DNA of 64,000 nucleotides from Variovorax sp. CF313 (GTDB lineage Bacteria; Pseudomonadota; Gammaproteobacteria; Burkholderiales; Burkholderiaceae_C). A program made the translations under genes and the position numbers. Of the stretch, positions 8,534 to 17,003 are shown piece by piece. Each line of letters starts with the position of its first letter. Position 1 is the first letter of the stretch. The stretch covers positions 1 through 64,000 of the forward strand of contig NZ_AKIW01000077.1 of the NCBI RefSeq assembly GCF_000282635.1, written 5' to 3'. Below the pieces are notes generated by a model, which was given only the letters and a program-made list of their open reading frames with translations, made no database searches and was not told where the DNA came from.

Positions 8534-9562
8534 TCAGTGAAAGCTGCCTACCAGCGCCTTGAGCACGAGGCTCCAGCCATCTACGAGGATGAACATCAGG
8601 ATCTTCAGTGGCAAGGCGATCGTCGTCGGCGGCATCATCATCATGCCCAGAGCCATGAGAATGCTCGAGACGATCAGGTCGATCAGCAGGAACGGCAAGA
8701 AGATGACAAAGCCGATCTGAAATGCGGCACGCAGCTCCGAAAGCATGAACGACGGAATGAGCTGAACGTTGCTGATGTCGTCCATCGACTTCGGCGTCGG
8801 CGCTTTCGACAACTCGACCATGAGCGCCAGGTCCGCCTCTCGCGTTTGCCGCACCATGAATTCCCGTAGCGGCGCCACGCCTTTGCCGTACCCGTCTTCC
8901 ATGGTCAGCTTGCCTGCCATGAAAGGCTCGAACGCGTCCTGGTTGACCTTCTGGAGCACGGGTGACATCGTGAAAAGCGTCAGGAACAACGCCAAGCCGA
9001 TCAACACCGTGTTGGGTGGCGTCTCGTTCATGCCGATCGCATGCCTCAACATCGACAGCACGACGATGATGCGCAAGAAGCTCGTCAAGCACACCAGCAA
9101 CGCAGGCAACACAGCCAGCACGGTGAGCCCAAGGACAATCCGAAGCGCTTGGGCTGTCTCGGTAGCGGGAGTGATAGCAGTGTTCGTTCCACTTGTGGAC
9201 GTGCCAAGATTCGCAGGTTTCGCACGCAAAGAGCTCGCGGTCGTTGACTGATGAGCCACTGCCGATCGGCTTTGCGCGCTGGTTGAAGGTTGCGCTTGCG
9301 CAGACGCAGCCGCGGCGGTAGGCGCTGCCGACGGCGCCAGTTGCGGTCCAGCTTCGCGCTTGAGCAGGGGCGCAACCTCCGATGCTGGCTCTGCGTCACG
9401 TACCCGTTCGGTATTCGGTGGCGTCATGGCAGGTGCACCCGCCCCCTCGGCTTCTTGGGCCTGCGCCTTGCCGAAGAAAGCTGAGAGCGCCACAAGGACG
9501 ACGATCTGAATCAATGCGAAAAGCCACGCCTGCTGTGGGCCTGCAGTTCCGTGCCGCTTCAT
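8534..9562 (-). CDS. fliP: flagellar export gate protein FliP
   Basis: FliP forms the core of the inner-membrane export gate with FliQ and FliR. Membrane segments and family blocks cover about residues 125-342 (TSFLRIIVVLSMLRHAIG; PFLLIDLIVSSILMALGMMM; KILMFILVDGW). At 342 residues it is about 100 longer than enteric FliP. The extra part is a signal peptide (residues 1-35, ending GKAQAQ) followed by an Ala/Ser/Thr-rich low-complexity linker up to about residue 120. The start codon overlaps the fliO stop by 4 bp. Confidence 0.92.
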   Translation of the reverse strand: MKRHGTAGPQQAWLFALIQIVVLVALSAFFGKAQAQEAEGAGAPAMTPPNTERVRDAEPASEVAPLLKREAGPQLAPSAAPTAAAASAQAQPSTSAQSRSAVAHQSTTASSLRAKPANLGTSTSGTNTAITPATETAQALRIVLGLTVLAVLPALLVCLTSFLRIIVVLSMLRHAIGMNETPPNTVLIGLALFLTLFTMSPVLQKVNQDAFEPFMAGKLTMEDGYGKGVAPLREFMVRQTREADLALMVELSKAPTPKSMDDISNVQLIPSFMLSELRAAFQIGFVIFLPFLLIDLIVSSILMALGMMMMPPTTIALPLKILMFILVDGWSLVLKALVGSFH

Positions 9563-10146
9563 TCTTGCCCCTGCTCGGACTTCGGGGCCACTGACTCAGG
9601 CGCCAGCGCCTCCGACAGCACCTGGATCGATTGATCCGTGCAGCCTAGCAGCAACCGCTTGCCGTTCCAGACCACCACATGAAGGCTATGGCGCGGCGAC
9701 AGGCGGATACTCGAGACGCGCTCGATCTCGCGCGAAGACACTGTGTCGATCAAACCACCTAGCCGAATCCACGACATGACAGATCTGGCGCCTGCATCGG
9801 CTTTTGCTTGCTTACGACGTGCTGCGATGACGCCACACGCCAACAGCCCACCCACAAACAGAATGGCCACCCACCAGCGGTCGCCAGCACCTTCACCTTC
9901 GCTGCTCGGAGCATCACGCCGTACCGGGATGCTCGACGGAAGCGGAGCACCGCCAGCGTGAGGCGCAGCAGGCTGGGACGCCGGATCAGCCGCGGGCAGG
10001 ACGGACTGCGGCCATGCCGTGACGGTGAAAGTCACGCCGACAAATGCGATTGCAGCCAACGCCATGCGTCCCGCATCGCATCGCCCAAAGATGCTCCCGG
10101 CACGCTTTCGATCTTCCACTTGCATCCGCTGCACCACGTCGTACAT
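9559..10146 (-). CDS. fliO: flagellar export gate assembly protein FliO
   Basis: This 195-residue protein has an N-terminal membrane segment or uncleaved signal (residues about 27-45). A Pro/Ala-rich periplasmic-type stretch follows, then a second membrane segment (WWVAILFVGGLLACGVIAA, about residues 90-110) and a cytoplasmic FliO-like domain (SIRLSPRHSLHVVVWNGKRL). FliO helps build the FliP pore. The start at 10146 has AGGAAA upstream. It sits between fliN and fliP, the classical fliNOP order. Assignment rests on domain layout and position, because FliO is poorly conserved. Confidence 0.75.
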   Translation of the reverse strand: MYDVVQRMQVEDRKRAGSIFGRCDAGRMALAAIAFVGVTFTVTAWPQSVLPAADPASQPAAPHAGGAPLPSSIPVRRDAPSSEGEGAGDRWWVAILFVGGLLACGVIAARRKQAKADAGARSVMSWIRLGGLIDTVSSREIERVSSIRLSPRHSLHVVVWNGKRLLLGCTDQSIQVLSEALAPESVAPKSEQGQE

Positions 10147-10149
10147 CCG

Positions 10150-10581
10150 TCAGTTTCCTGCTGTCAGCCCCAACGCAATGGGCAGTTCCGTGATTCGTAC
10201 TGCAAAGTGCCCGTCCACTGCCACCAGCTGTCCACGCGCAACAACCTTTCCTTCGATCGTGAGATCAACGGCCTGGTCGATTTCCCGGTCTAGCCGCAGC
10301 ACCTGATGCTCTTTGGCCCCGAGGAGCTCGCCCACAGAAATGCTGGCCTCGCCAACCATCACCTGCAGTTTGGCCTTGATCTGGTGAAGCGGATTCCAGT
10401 CCTTGAGAACGGGACTGCCGCCATCAGACTGAAGCGTGTCGCCATCAGACCCCGCGTGCAGATCCGGTAACGCGATGATCTGGGCGGTTGGGTAAACGGC
10501 CTGCCCCAGTCCTGCACGAGTTCTGCTTTCTGTCGCACCGATGCGGTTGTCGGTCACGATCCCTTCCACGGCCTGTGTCAT
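10150..10581 (-). CDS. fliN: flagellar C-ring protein FliN
   Basis: This 143-residue protein has a C-terminal SpoA domain at residues 66-140: KLQVMVGEASISVGELLGAKEHQVLRLD, then an IEGKVVARGQLVAVDGHFAVRI stretch (quoted discontinuously). This is the domain that forms the base of the C-ring and binds FliH. The N-terminal 60 residues are variable, as in other FliN proteins. The gene overlaps the end of the FliM-like gene by 4 bp. Confidence 0.85.
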   Translation of the reverse strand: MTQAVEGIVTDNRIGATESRTRAGLGQAVYPTAQIIALPDLHAGSDGDTLQSDGGSPVLKDWNPLHQIKAKLQVMVGEASISVGELLGAKEHQVLRLDREIDQAVDLTIEGKVVARGQLVAVDGHFAVRITELPIALGLTAGN

Positions 10582-11609
10582 TTGAAACTTCCCTTAGATG
10601 AATGAATGTTTGGTTTGCTGCCGTTGCCAATTGCTGGCGATGCGAGAGTTGCAGCCTGAGCCGACGACAAGGTGGCTGAGAGTTCCACTGCCAGATGGCC
10701 CTCACTTTGTCCGAGCCAGCCATCGCACACTTGGTGGCCATCAGAGCCCACCACCAACGTGGGCGCGTCAAGACGATGAGATAGCGGGACGACATCACCA
10801 ACACGCAGCGCCTGAATCTGGCCGAGGTTGAGTTGTGCGCCCTCCAGCATCACGCGCAAAGTCGCGCGCCGGTCAGCAAGCGCGTGATCCAGGCGTGTCT
10901 TCGCCTGCGGCGTTGAAGGCTCACCTGTGTCCACCCGGGATGCACTCTTGGCGTCGGGTCCGATTGCTGCGACCACGGCCTCCCAAGGCAGTGCAAGCGT
11001 CCATTCACCGCCACACCAGGCAGCACGGACACACAGCGCACCCGACCAGGCAGCTGCAGGCGGTGCTTGATTCCGAACGCCCGCACCGGATCGCGCGTCA
11101 AGGTCAAAGCCATCAAGAAAGATGTCGATGCGGCGCATCCAGTCGTCCCAGGCCTTGCGTGCCGATGCCCCCGCCAAGCTCTGGCTGAGCGAGCCAGCTT
11201 TTGCTTGGACGCTCGAACCAGACCCCGTGTCGATCGCAAACATGCGATCAGCAATCGCGCGCATCGCAGGCGCCCTTTCATCGACGCTGATCGCCGACGC
11301 GCCATCAAGCGCTGGCAGCACCCCGGAAGAGGCACGGCGCGGCTCTTCAAACGACCAGCAAGCGGAAGCTTCGGATGCAAGCCGCCACATGCCGTTGGGC
11401 TCGAAAACCTCGACGTTGGGCTTGGAGACTTCACCGACCTGTGCAGGAAGCCACTCATCCCGCCATGCCGCAACAACATTGACGAATCGCAGTGCCAGCG
11501 CGTTCCGCTGTGCAAGCGACCAGCTGCGCAAGGCGCGAGCTTTTCGCTCGGACGCGCTGCCATCCAACAGCATCGAAGGCTCCCCTTCGTGAGAAACGGC
11601 AGCTGTCAT
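10578..11609 (-). CDS. fliM: divergent FliM/SctQ-like C-ring protein
   Basis: This 343-residue protein holds the fliM position, directly before fliN. Only the C-terminal SpoA domain (residues about 240-315; RATLRVMLEGAQLNLGQIQ, LRVGDVVPLSHRLDAP) is convincing. I see no N-terminal EIDALL-type CheY-binding helix and no GGxG-containing CheC-like middle domain. The N-terminal 220 residues instead look like the variable domain of SctQ/HrcQ injectisome proteins. The start overlaps the flgE stop by 4 bp. If the reading is right, the ring cannot receive a chemotaxis signal in the usual way. Confidence 0.7.
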   Translation of the reverse strand: MTAAVSHEGEPSMLLDGSASERKARALRSWSLAQRNALALRFVNVVAAWRDEWLPAQVGEVSKPNVEVFEPNGMWRLASEASACWSFEEPRRASSGVLPALDGASAISVDERAPAMRAIADRMFAIDTGSGSSVQAKAGSLSQSLAGASARKAWDDWMRRIDIFLDGFDLDARSGAGVRNQAPPAAAWSGALCVRAAWCGGEWTLALPWEAVVAAIGPDAKSASRVDTGEPSTPQAKTRLDHALADRRATLRVMLEGAQLNLGQIQALRVGDVVPLSHRLDAPTLVVGSDGHQVCDGWLGQSEGHLAVELSATLSSAQAATLASPAIGNGSKPNIHSSKGSFK

Positions 11610-12790
11610 CTGCTTTTCATCGAAAAGAGTTCCTGCAGCATGTCGTTGGCGGTCGAGATGACCTGCGAACTGGCCTGGTAGCCGCGCTGCATGATGACCA
11701 GATCGCTGAACTCCTGCGACAGGTCGACGTTGGAGATCTCCACCCGGCCGGATTGCACCGTGCCGAAGGCGCCCTCGGTCGCGCCGCCGTAGTGCCAGGC
11801 GTTCTGGTCCAGTGCTTCGAACTGGTTGTTGCCAATCGAAGCCACTGCGCCAGGCGAATCGAATCGCGCCAGCGCCAGCCTCGCTCCTTTAAGGGTCTGT
11901 CCGTTCGAATAGCTCATGACCAGCGTGCCCGTCGTGTCGAACGCAGTGGCACTGAGTGCACCGGGCCCCACACCGTTCTGGGAGTCGACCTTGAGCGTCG
12001 TCTGTCCGGCGAAAAGCACGACATCGGAACTGAAGTCCAAAGACAGCGCCATCGCCGGTTTGCCGCTCGGGGTGTAGGCGACCTGGACCGTTGACGTGGC
12101 GGGCGTCGGCTTGCCGTTGACGAACACCATCTCACTCGTGTTGACGACAGTGGTGCCGTCCATCAACTCGAGCTTCATGGTCGTGCCCGACTCGCCCGCG
12201 GACTTGACCGAGAATTTCATCGTGAGTGCGTGACTGGCCCCTCCAGCATCGATGACTGTGATGCCACCGATTGTTTGCTCCGCGACGGTGTTGGACAAGT
12301 TGCCCGAAAATTCCACGCGCGATGTCGGCTTGCCAAGGTTCATCATCTTGCCGGCCAGAGAGACAGGCACGAAGCCCCCGTTCTCGTCCATGGACATGAC
12401 CTTTTCGCCGTTGGTCCGACTGACCAGGATGCCATCGTTGTCGAACTTGAACTGCCCAGCTCGCGTGTAGGCCAGCTTTCCCTGCTCGTCCTGCAGAACG
12501 AAGAGCCCCTGACCGTCGATGGCCATGTCCAAATCGTTGCCAGTCTGGCGAAGCTCGCCCTGTTTGAACGAGATCGACGTTCCTGCAGTGTTAAGCCCGA
12601 AGCCCATCTGCTCGCGATGATCGGCGTTGCCACCGCTGAGATTTCCTCCGGTGTAGAACATGTCTGCAAACTGCAAGCTTGAGCTCTTGAAACCGGGCGT
12701 ATTCAGGTTCGCAGTGTTGTTCGCGATGACGCGCAACCCCTGCGAGTAACCCAGCAAACCAGTCATGCCAACGTAAATTGAATCAAGCAT
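11606..12790 (-). CDS. flgE: flagellar hook protein FlgE
   Basis: This 394-residue protein, close to enteric FlgE (about 402), starts with the rod/hook N-terminal helix MLDSIYVGMTGLLGYSQGL and the ANNTANLNTPGFKS loop. It ends with the matching C-terminal helix (FSDLVIMQRGYQASSQVIS). The middle carries the FlgE-type D1/D2 beta domains. It would polymerise into the hook after export. A good ribosome binding site (GAAGGAAA) precedes the start. The adjacent FlgD and FliK-like genes support the hook role over a rod role. Confidence 0.9.
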   Translation of the reverse strand: MLDSIYVGMTGLLGYSQGLRVIANNTANLNTPGFKSSSLQFADMFYTGGNLSGGNADHREQMGFGLNTAGTSISFKQGELRQTGNDLDMAIDGQGLFVLQDEQGKLAYTRAGQFKFDNDGILVSRTNGEKVMSMDENGGFVPVSLAGKMMNLGKPTSRVEFSGNLSNTVAEQTIGGITVIDAGGASHALTMKFSVKSAGESGTTMKLELMDGTTVVNTSEMVFVNGKPTPATSTVQVAYTPSGKPAMALSLDFSSDVVLFAGQTTLKVDSQNGVGPGALSATAFDTTGTLVMSYSNGQTLKGARLALARFDSPGAVASIGNNQFEALDQNAWHYGGATEGAFGTVQSGRVEISNVDLSQEFSDLVIMQRGYQASSQVISTANDMLQELFSMKSR

Positions 12791-12817
12791 TGGATTTCCT
12801 TCGAAGCGATATCGCGC

Positions 12818-13219
12818 TCAGCGCACCGCAGCAAGTTGGCTGAGCGACACCCTGTTCATCGTCCCGCCCGCGAGTGTCTGCACCGTCAGCAGCGGAGCGT
12901 CGCCCGAGAGCGACAGGGCACTGACCGTGCCTGTCACAAGGCCCGTTGCCGTGTTCACATCGACCGTCTTGCCGATCAGGCCAACCGACTGAAGCGCTGC
13001 CTGATTCGTGATCAGGGTTTCGATCTTGGTGTTGAGCTGCTGCGTTTGTTCGAGACTGGTGAACTGCGCCATTTGCGCCATGAACTGCTGGTTGTCCATG
13101 GGCTTCAGCGGATCCTGATACGTCAGTTGCGTCAGAAGAATCTTGAGAAAGTCTTCCATACCCAGGCTGTTGGCCTGTAGGTTGGTCGCGCCCGAACCGC
13201 TCACTGCATCAATGGCCAT
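12818..13219 (-). CDS. flgD: short hook-capping protein FlgD
   Basis: This 133-residue protein starts at the ATG at 13219 behind a strong AAGGAGG, overlapping the upstream stop by 1 bp. The N-terminal FlgD signature is clear: MEDFLKILLTQLTYQDPLKP followed by NQQFMAQMAQFTSLEQTQQL. Enteric FlgD is about 230 residues; here the Ig/tudor-like C-terminal cap domains are reduced to about 45 residues. It should still guide FlgE assembly at the hook tip. Short FlgD versions exist, so this is a reduction rather than proof of loss. Confidence 0.85.
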   Translation of the reverse strand: MAIDAVSGSGATNLQANSLGMEDFLKILLTQLTYQDPLKPMDNQQFMAQMAQFTSLEQTQQLNTKIETLITNQAALQSVGLIGKTVDVNTATGLVTGTVSALSLSGDAPLLTVQTLAGGTMNRVSLSQLAAVR

Positions 13220-14187
13220 CACGCCTCCTTGGAATCAATTGAATCGAACATGTTTGAGTTGGCATCGCCACCCGCGGCAGAAGCGATGTGCGACGAGGTC
13301 GCTACGTCGTCACGCCAGACAACCTGGCCATTGCAAACGACCTGATGCAGACGCTCCCCTCGTATGCGCATGCCGCGCTGCAAATCGGCGACCCACTGCG
13401 GCAACATTGCAGCAAGCGTGGCATCGTCGGCTCGCATCGCGATCCAGACCGCCTGTCCGCGCGGAGTGCTTTCCTCATACAGCCTGACCGGTGCTTCGGT
13501 GCCGGCCACAGGCCGCCCTGCCCCGGCACCTGGCTCTGTCCCTGCGCCGACAGAATCCATCTGACTCTGCGCCTCATCTCCTCCCGTCTGCTCAGACGCG
13601 GCCGTCGATGCAGCGTCGTCCGACGACCGCAAACCCACCGGGGTGGATACGAGCGTCACAGCAGCAGAAGCAGACGGCATCAATGCTTGCATGCCTGCGG
13701 TGAGCAGCACCTGGGAAGAGATGCTGTTGGTCGCCTGCAGTGCAGAGAGCACAGTGCCAGTGACAACGCCGGTTGTGGCCCGAACACCATTCGGCACACC
13801 GGCCACCCCAGCTTCGGCCGATTGATCGGCGAGGAGCTGCTCTGCGCCCTGCCCGCGATCGGAGATCTCACGCTCCGGAACTGGCCCCTTGGGCGGCCCG
13901 GATTTCGCAATGGACGTCGCTTGGCGCGTCTTCCCAAGTTGAGGGGCGCGCGCTGTTGCAACAGCGTCTTCGGTGCGCTGCTGCCCGTGGGCAGTCCCGC
14001 CGGAGCCGGAGTCACTTCGCGCTGTATTCACGGGCTTGAACCAACTGTTCATTTGAGCCCGTTCCATCTCACGCGCCCATGCGAGTTGACGCTCGGCGTT
14101 GTCGCCTTGATGGGAGCCGTTCTGTGATGATCGGCTGACCGGACTCGGCAAGCCTGGTGCCGCACCTGCGGGGTTCGTCGCACTCAT
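13219..14187 (-). CDS. fliK: FliK-like hook-length control protein
   Basis: The start MSATNPAG at 14187 gives 322 residues and a 4-bp overlap with the fliJ stop; a longer frame extends further upstream. Most of the protein is Ala/Gly/Ser/Gln-rich and presumably extended, as in molecular-ruler proteins. The C-terminal 80 residues (RLYEESTPRGQAVWIAMRAD.., LPQWVADLQRGMRIRGERL) would be the substrate-switch domain, but I cannot match it firmly to the canonical FliK C-terminus. The call relies mainly on its place between fliJ and flgD. Confidence 0.6.
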   Translation of the reverse strand: MSATNPAGAAPGLPSPVSRSSQNGSHQGDNAERQLAWAREMERAQMNSWFKPVNTARSDSGSGGTAHGQQRTEDAVATARAPQLGKTRQATSIAKSGPPKGPVPEREISDRGQGAEQLLADQSAEAGVAGVPNGVRATTGVVTGTVLSALQATNSISSQVLLTAGMQALMPSASAAVTLVSTPVGLRSSDDAASTAASEQTGGDEAQSQMDSVGAGTEPGAGAGRPVAGTEAPVRLYEESTPRGQAVWIAMRADDATLAAMLPQWVADLQRGMRIRGERLHQVVCNGQVVWRDDVATSSHIASAAGGDANSNMFDSIDSKEA

Positions 14188-14708
14188 AGAGTCTGCTCCT
14201 GTACGTTGGCAGGCGTGCGCGCGGTGACCGAACGAGCAAGCCAATCACGGTCCTGCTCGTTGAGATCGCGCTTGCGCATCTCATCGCCGTACTGCGCAAG
14301 CGCGTCCTCTTTGTGTTGCGCGAGACCATCCAGCTTCACCTGTTGGCGAATGCATTGATCGCGCAGTGAGTCGCGATGATTGCGTTGCTCTTCGCGCGCT
14401 CGATCCAGCACGTGCCATTGATCGCGAAGGTTCGCCAGGTACGCCAGATTGCGACGGTGCGCAACCGGGTCGAGGCGTTGCTGCAAAGCTTTGCCAAGCA
14501 GCTCAGCCTGTTCATCATGCGATGCCATCAGCTGCACCAGCCTCGCTTCGGTCTCCGACAGTTGCTTTTGCGCCTGAGCCAACGCGGCCATGGCCTTGTC
14601 CAGATTCCACTGCTGACGCTGACGAACGGGCTCGAGCGCATAGACAAAACCCCGCGCGTCGAAATCCCGAGCACCTGAGGTCGATGATGTTGCCGTCGAA
14701 CTCATCAT
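14184..14708 (-). CDS. fliJ: flagellar export protein FliJ
   Basis: This 174-residue, highly charged, Gln-rich protein is predicted to be an almost continuous coiled coil from about residue 25 to 160 (heptads around LAQAQKQLSETEARLVQLMA). FliJ is the central stalk of the export ATPase and carries chaperone-substrate traffic. The start overlaps the fliI stop by 4 bp. The sequence itself is not conserved enough for a motif call; coiled-coil character, size and the fliHIJK order support it. Confidence 0.75.
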   Translation of the reverse strand: MMSSTATSSTSGARDFDARGFVYALEPVRQRQQWNLDKAMAALAQAQKQLSETEARLVQLMASHDEQAELLGKALQQRLDPVAHRRNLAYLANLRDQWHVLDRAREEQRNHRDSLRDQCIRQQVKLDGLAQHKEDALAQYGDEMRKRDLNEQDRDWLARSVTARTPANVQEQTL

Positions 14709-16108
14709 GCAGCCGCCCCGCCCGACTTGGCGGTTGACGCCAAAGCACCGCGCAGGGCCCGTATGGCTTCGACACGGCTCGCGCCACCAGTGCTCTGACG
14801 CAACCAGGCCTGCAGCGCGGGTTCGATGTCCAATGCGCGGTCAAGCTCGGCGTTGGAGCCTCGCTCGTACGCGCCGATGTCGATCATCTGCCGGTTGCGC
14901 TCCAGCAATGCCAACTGCTGCACAGCAGCGACCGCCAGCGCTCGCTGGTCCGCATCGGCCAGGTCAGGCATCAGGCGGCTCACACTTTTAAGAACATCGA
15001 TTGCGGGGTAGTGGCCGCGGTGGGCAAGCTGTCGCGACAGCACAATGTGGCCGTCCAGGATCGCGCGCAAGGCGTCCGATACCGGCTCATTGAAGTCGTC
15101 GCCTTCCACCAAGACGGTGAGCAACGCCGTGATCGAACCACCTCCGGGCGCCATGCCGCAGCGCTCGCACAGTTCGGGCAACTCGGCGAAGACCGATGGC
15201 GTATAGCCACGTGCCGTGGGTGGTTCACCCGCAGAAAGACCAACTTCGCGACGCGCCATCGCAAAGCGCGTGATCGAATCCATCGTCAGCAGGACATGAC
15301 GACCTTCATCCCTGAAGTGTTCTGCGATCGACAGCGCAGCGTAGGCTGCGCGCAACCTTGCCAATGCCGGCTGATCCGAGGTGGCCACGACGACCACCGA
15401 CCTTGCAAGGCCTTCGGGTCCAAGTTGCTTTTCAATGAACTCGCGAACTTCGCGCCCGCGTTCGCCGATCAAGGCGATCACGTTGATACCGCCCTGCTCT
15501 GCGTCACCCTGTGCCTTGACATGGCAAGCCAGCAGGCCGAGCAACGTGCTTTTTCCAACGCCGCTGCCCGCGAATATTCCCACGCGCTGACCAAGGCCCA
15601 GCGTGAGAAGGCCGTCGATACTGCGGATGCCCGTCTCCAGCACCCGATTGATGGGCGGACGGCGCATCGGATTGATCGGCGAGGCCTTCAACGACCGGCG
15701 GGCGGCAACCACCGGCTTGGGCCTGCCATCGAACGGCTCGCCAAATCCGTCGATTACGCGCCCGAGCAGCGCGTCGCCGACACCGATTTGCGAATCGGCG
15801 CCGAGCGCATGAACCTCGCACCCTGCGGCGATTCCCTCCACAGAACCGTAAGGCATCAGCGTCACGCGACCCGGCTTCAAGCCGACAACTTCGGCCAGCA
15901 CACTGGGCGCCGTGGTGCTGTCACGCCCGGGCGTACCATTCATCCGGTCTTGCCCGCTCGGCCTGACCATGATGCGGCAAAGCTCGCCAACGGACGCGTC
16001 CGGACCCAGCGCATCGATGGCCAGACCCTGCATCTCACGCACCCAGCCGACCCGACGACGCAGATCGGCGTCCCGAAGCGCTAGGCGACTGGCAGCAAGT
16101 GCATCCAT
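14705..16108 (-). CDS. fliI: flagellum-specific export ATPase FliI
   Basis: The start MDALAASR at 16108 (467 residues) is chosen because it sits just after the fliH stop; a longer frame adds 44 unlikely residues. Walker A is GIFAGSGVGKST (about residues 180-191) and Walker B is HVLLTMDSITRFA. FliI-type catalytic-site sequence and a C-terminal helical domain follow. The ATPase unfolds and feeds substrates into the FlhA/FlhB gate. It is fully intact, which argues that export is under selection. Confidence 0.93.
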   Translation of the reverse strand: MDALAASRLALRDADLRRRVGWVREMQGLAIDALGPDASVGELCRIMVRPSGQDRMNGTPGRDSTTAPSVLAEVVGLKPGRVTLMPYGSVEGIAAGCEVHALGADSQIGVGDALLGRVIDGFGEPFDGRPKPVVAARRSLKASPINPMRRPPINRVLETGIRSIDGLLTLGLGQRVGIFAGSGVGKSTLLGLLACHVKAQGDAEQGGINVIALIGERGREVREFIEKQLGPEGLARSVVVVATSDQPALARLRAAYAALSIAEHFRDEGRHVLLTMDSITRFAMARREVGLSAGEPPTARGYTPSVFAELPELCERCGMAPGGGSITALLTVLVEGDDFNEPVSDALRAILDGHIVLSRQLAHRGHYPAIDVLKSVSRLMPDLADADQRALAVAAVQQLALLERNRQMIDIGAYERGSNAELDRALDIEPALQAWLRQSTGGASRVEAIRALRGALASTAKSGGAAA

Positions 16109-16109
16109 G

Positions 16110-17003
16110 TCAGGCCGTCCCGCTCGAAGGAGTGCTAGGCGGTGCGGCCCTTGACCGCAGCAACAGATCGCGCAGAGCGCCCAGCTGCGTGTCAAGGCGC
16201 GCGTCAAGGCCGCCTTCCGGAGAGCGCACGATGCACCCACCCAGCGTCATCTCTGCATCCGCCACCCATTCGATGGCCTCGTTCGCCAGGAGGTCAGCTG
16301 CCGCATCGGGTTCTCTTTCCAAGGTCGCCAAGTCGTCGGGATGAAGGTGCACAGCCACCAGCCGGCGCCCGCGCATCGCGCGCACCGACTGCAACAGTTG
16401 CGCGCGAAGACCGTTGGCTGTGACGACGTGGTCGCCGAGCACCCGACAGACTGCCTCGAAGGACAACGCAAGCATGTCTTCCTCGGCGGCCGCGAGCCGT
16501 GCCTCGACTTGCTGAGGCAGCGCCTCGATCAGTTGGGCGAGGACCTTGACCCGCGCCTGATAAGCGACCTGTGCTTGCTGCGTGAGCTCCCGGTTGAGGC
16601 TTTCAGTGCGCTCGGCCAATTCGCGCTGTGCCTTGCGAGTGGCCAATTCACCGGCTTGTCGGGCCTCGTCTGCCGCTCGCTCTCTTCCTTCGGCCAGCCC
16701 CTTGGCGAGCCCTTCTTCGTGACCACGCCGGTATCCGGCCTCTTGGTCTCTCGCGGGCACTGCGTTAGCGGCGACTGAGACCGACACAGGGACGGACGCT
16801 GCCGCCTCGCCGGCAACTGGTGCTCGCTGTGCGGCCAAACGCACCGGAGCCTCCGTAGTCGCGCGAGGTGGTTGCGTGATGGCAGGGCGTGGGCGCCCCG
16901 GCGAGACCTGGCCCTGCAATACAACATCGCGAAGGACTCGCACTGACGACAGCTCTTCGCTGCCGCTTGGCAGTCCCTCCCGCTGAGGTAGTACTGCCGT
17001 CAT
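16110..17003 (-). CDS. fliH: export ATPase regulator FliH
   Basis: The start MTAVLPQREG at 17003 gives 297 residues and a 4-bp overlap with the fliG stop; the open frame further upstream lies over fliG and is not used. An Ala/Pro-rich N-terminal part is followed by a coiled-coil region with GxxxG-like repeats (YRRGHEEGLAKGLAEGRERA, residues about 130-150). A C-terminal V-ATPase-E-like domain follows (residues about 190-290). FliH tethers FliI to FliN. The repeat pattern and position make the call secure. Confidence 0.8.
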   Translation of the reverse strand: MTAVLPQREGLPSGSEELSSVRVLRDVVLQGQVSPGRPRPAITQPPRATTEAPVRLAAQRAPVAGEAAASVPVSVSVAANAVPARDQEAGYRRGHEEGLAKGLAEGRERAADEARQAGELATRKAQRELAERTESLNRELTQQAQVAYQARVKVLAQLIEALPQQVEARLAAAEEDMLALSFEAVCRVLGDHVVTANGLRAQLLQSVRAMRGRRLVAVHLHPDDLATLEREPDAAADLLANEAIEWVADAEMTLGGCIVRSPEGGLDARLDTQLGALRDLLLRSRAAPPSTPSSGTA

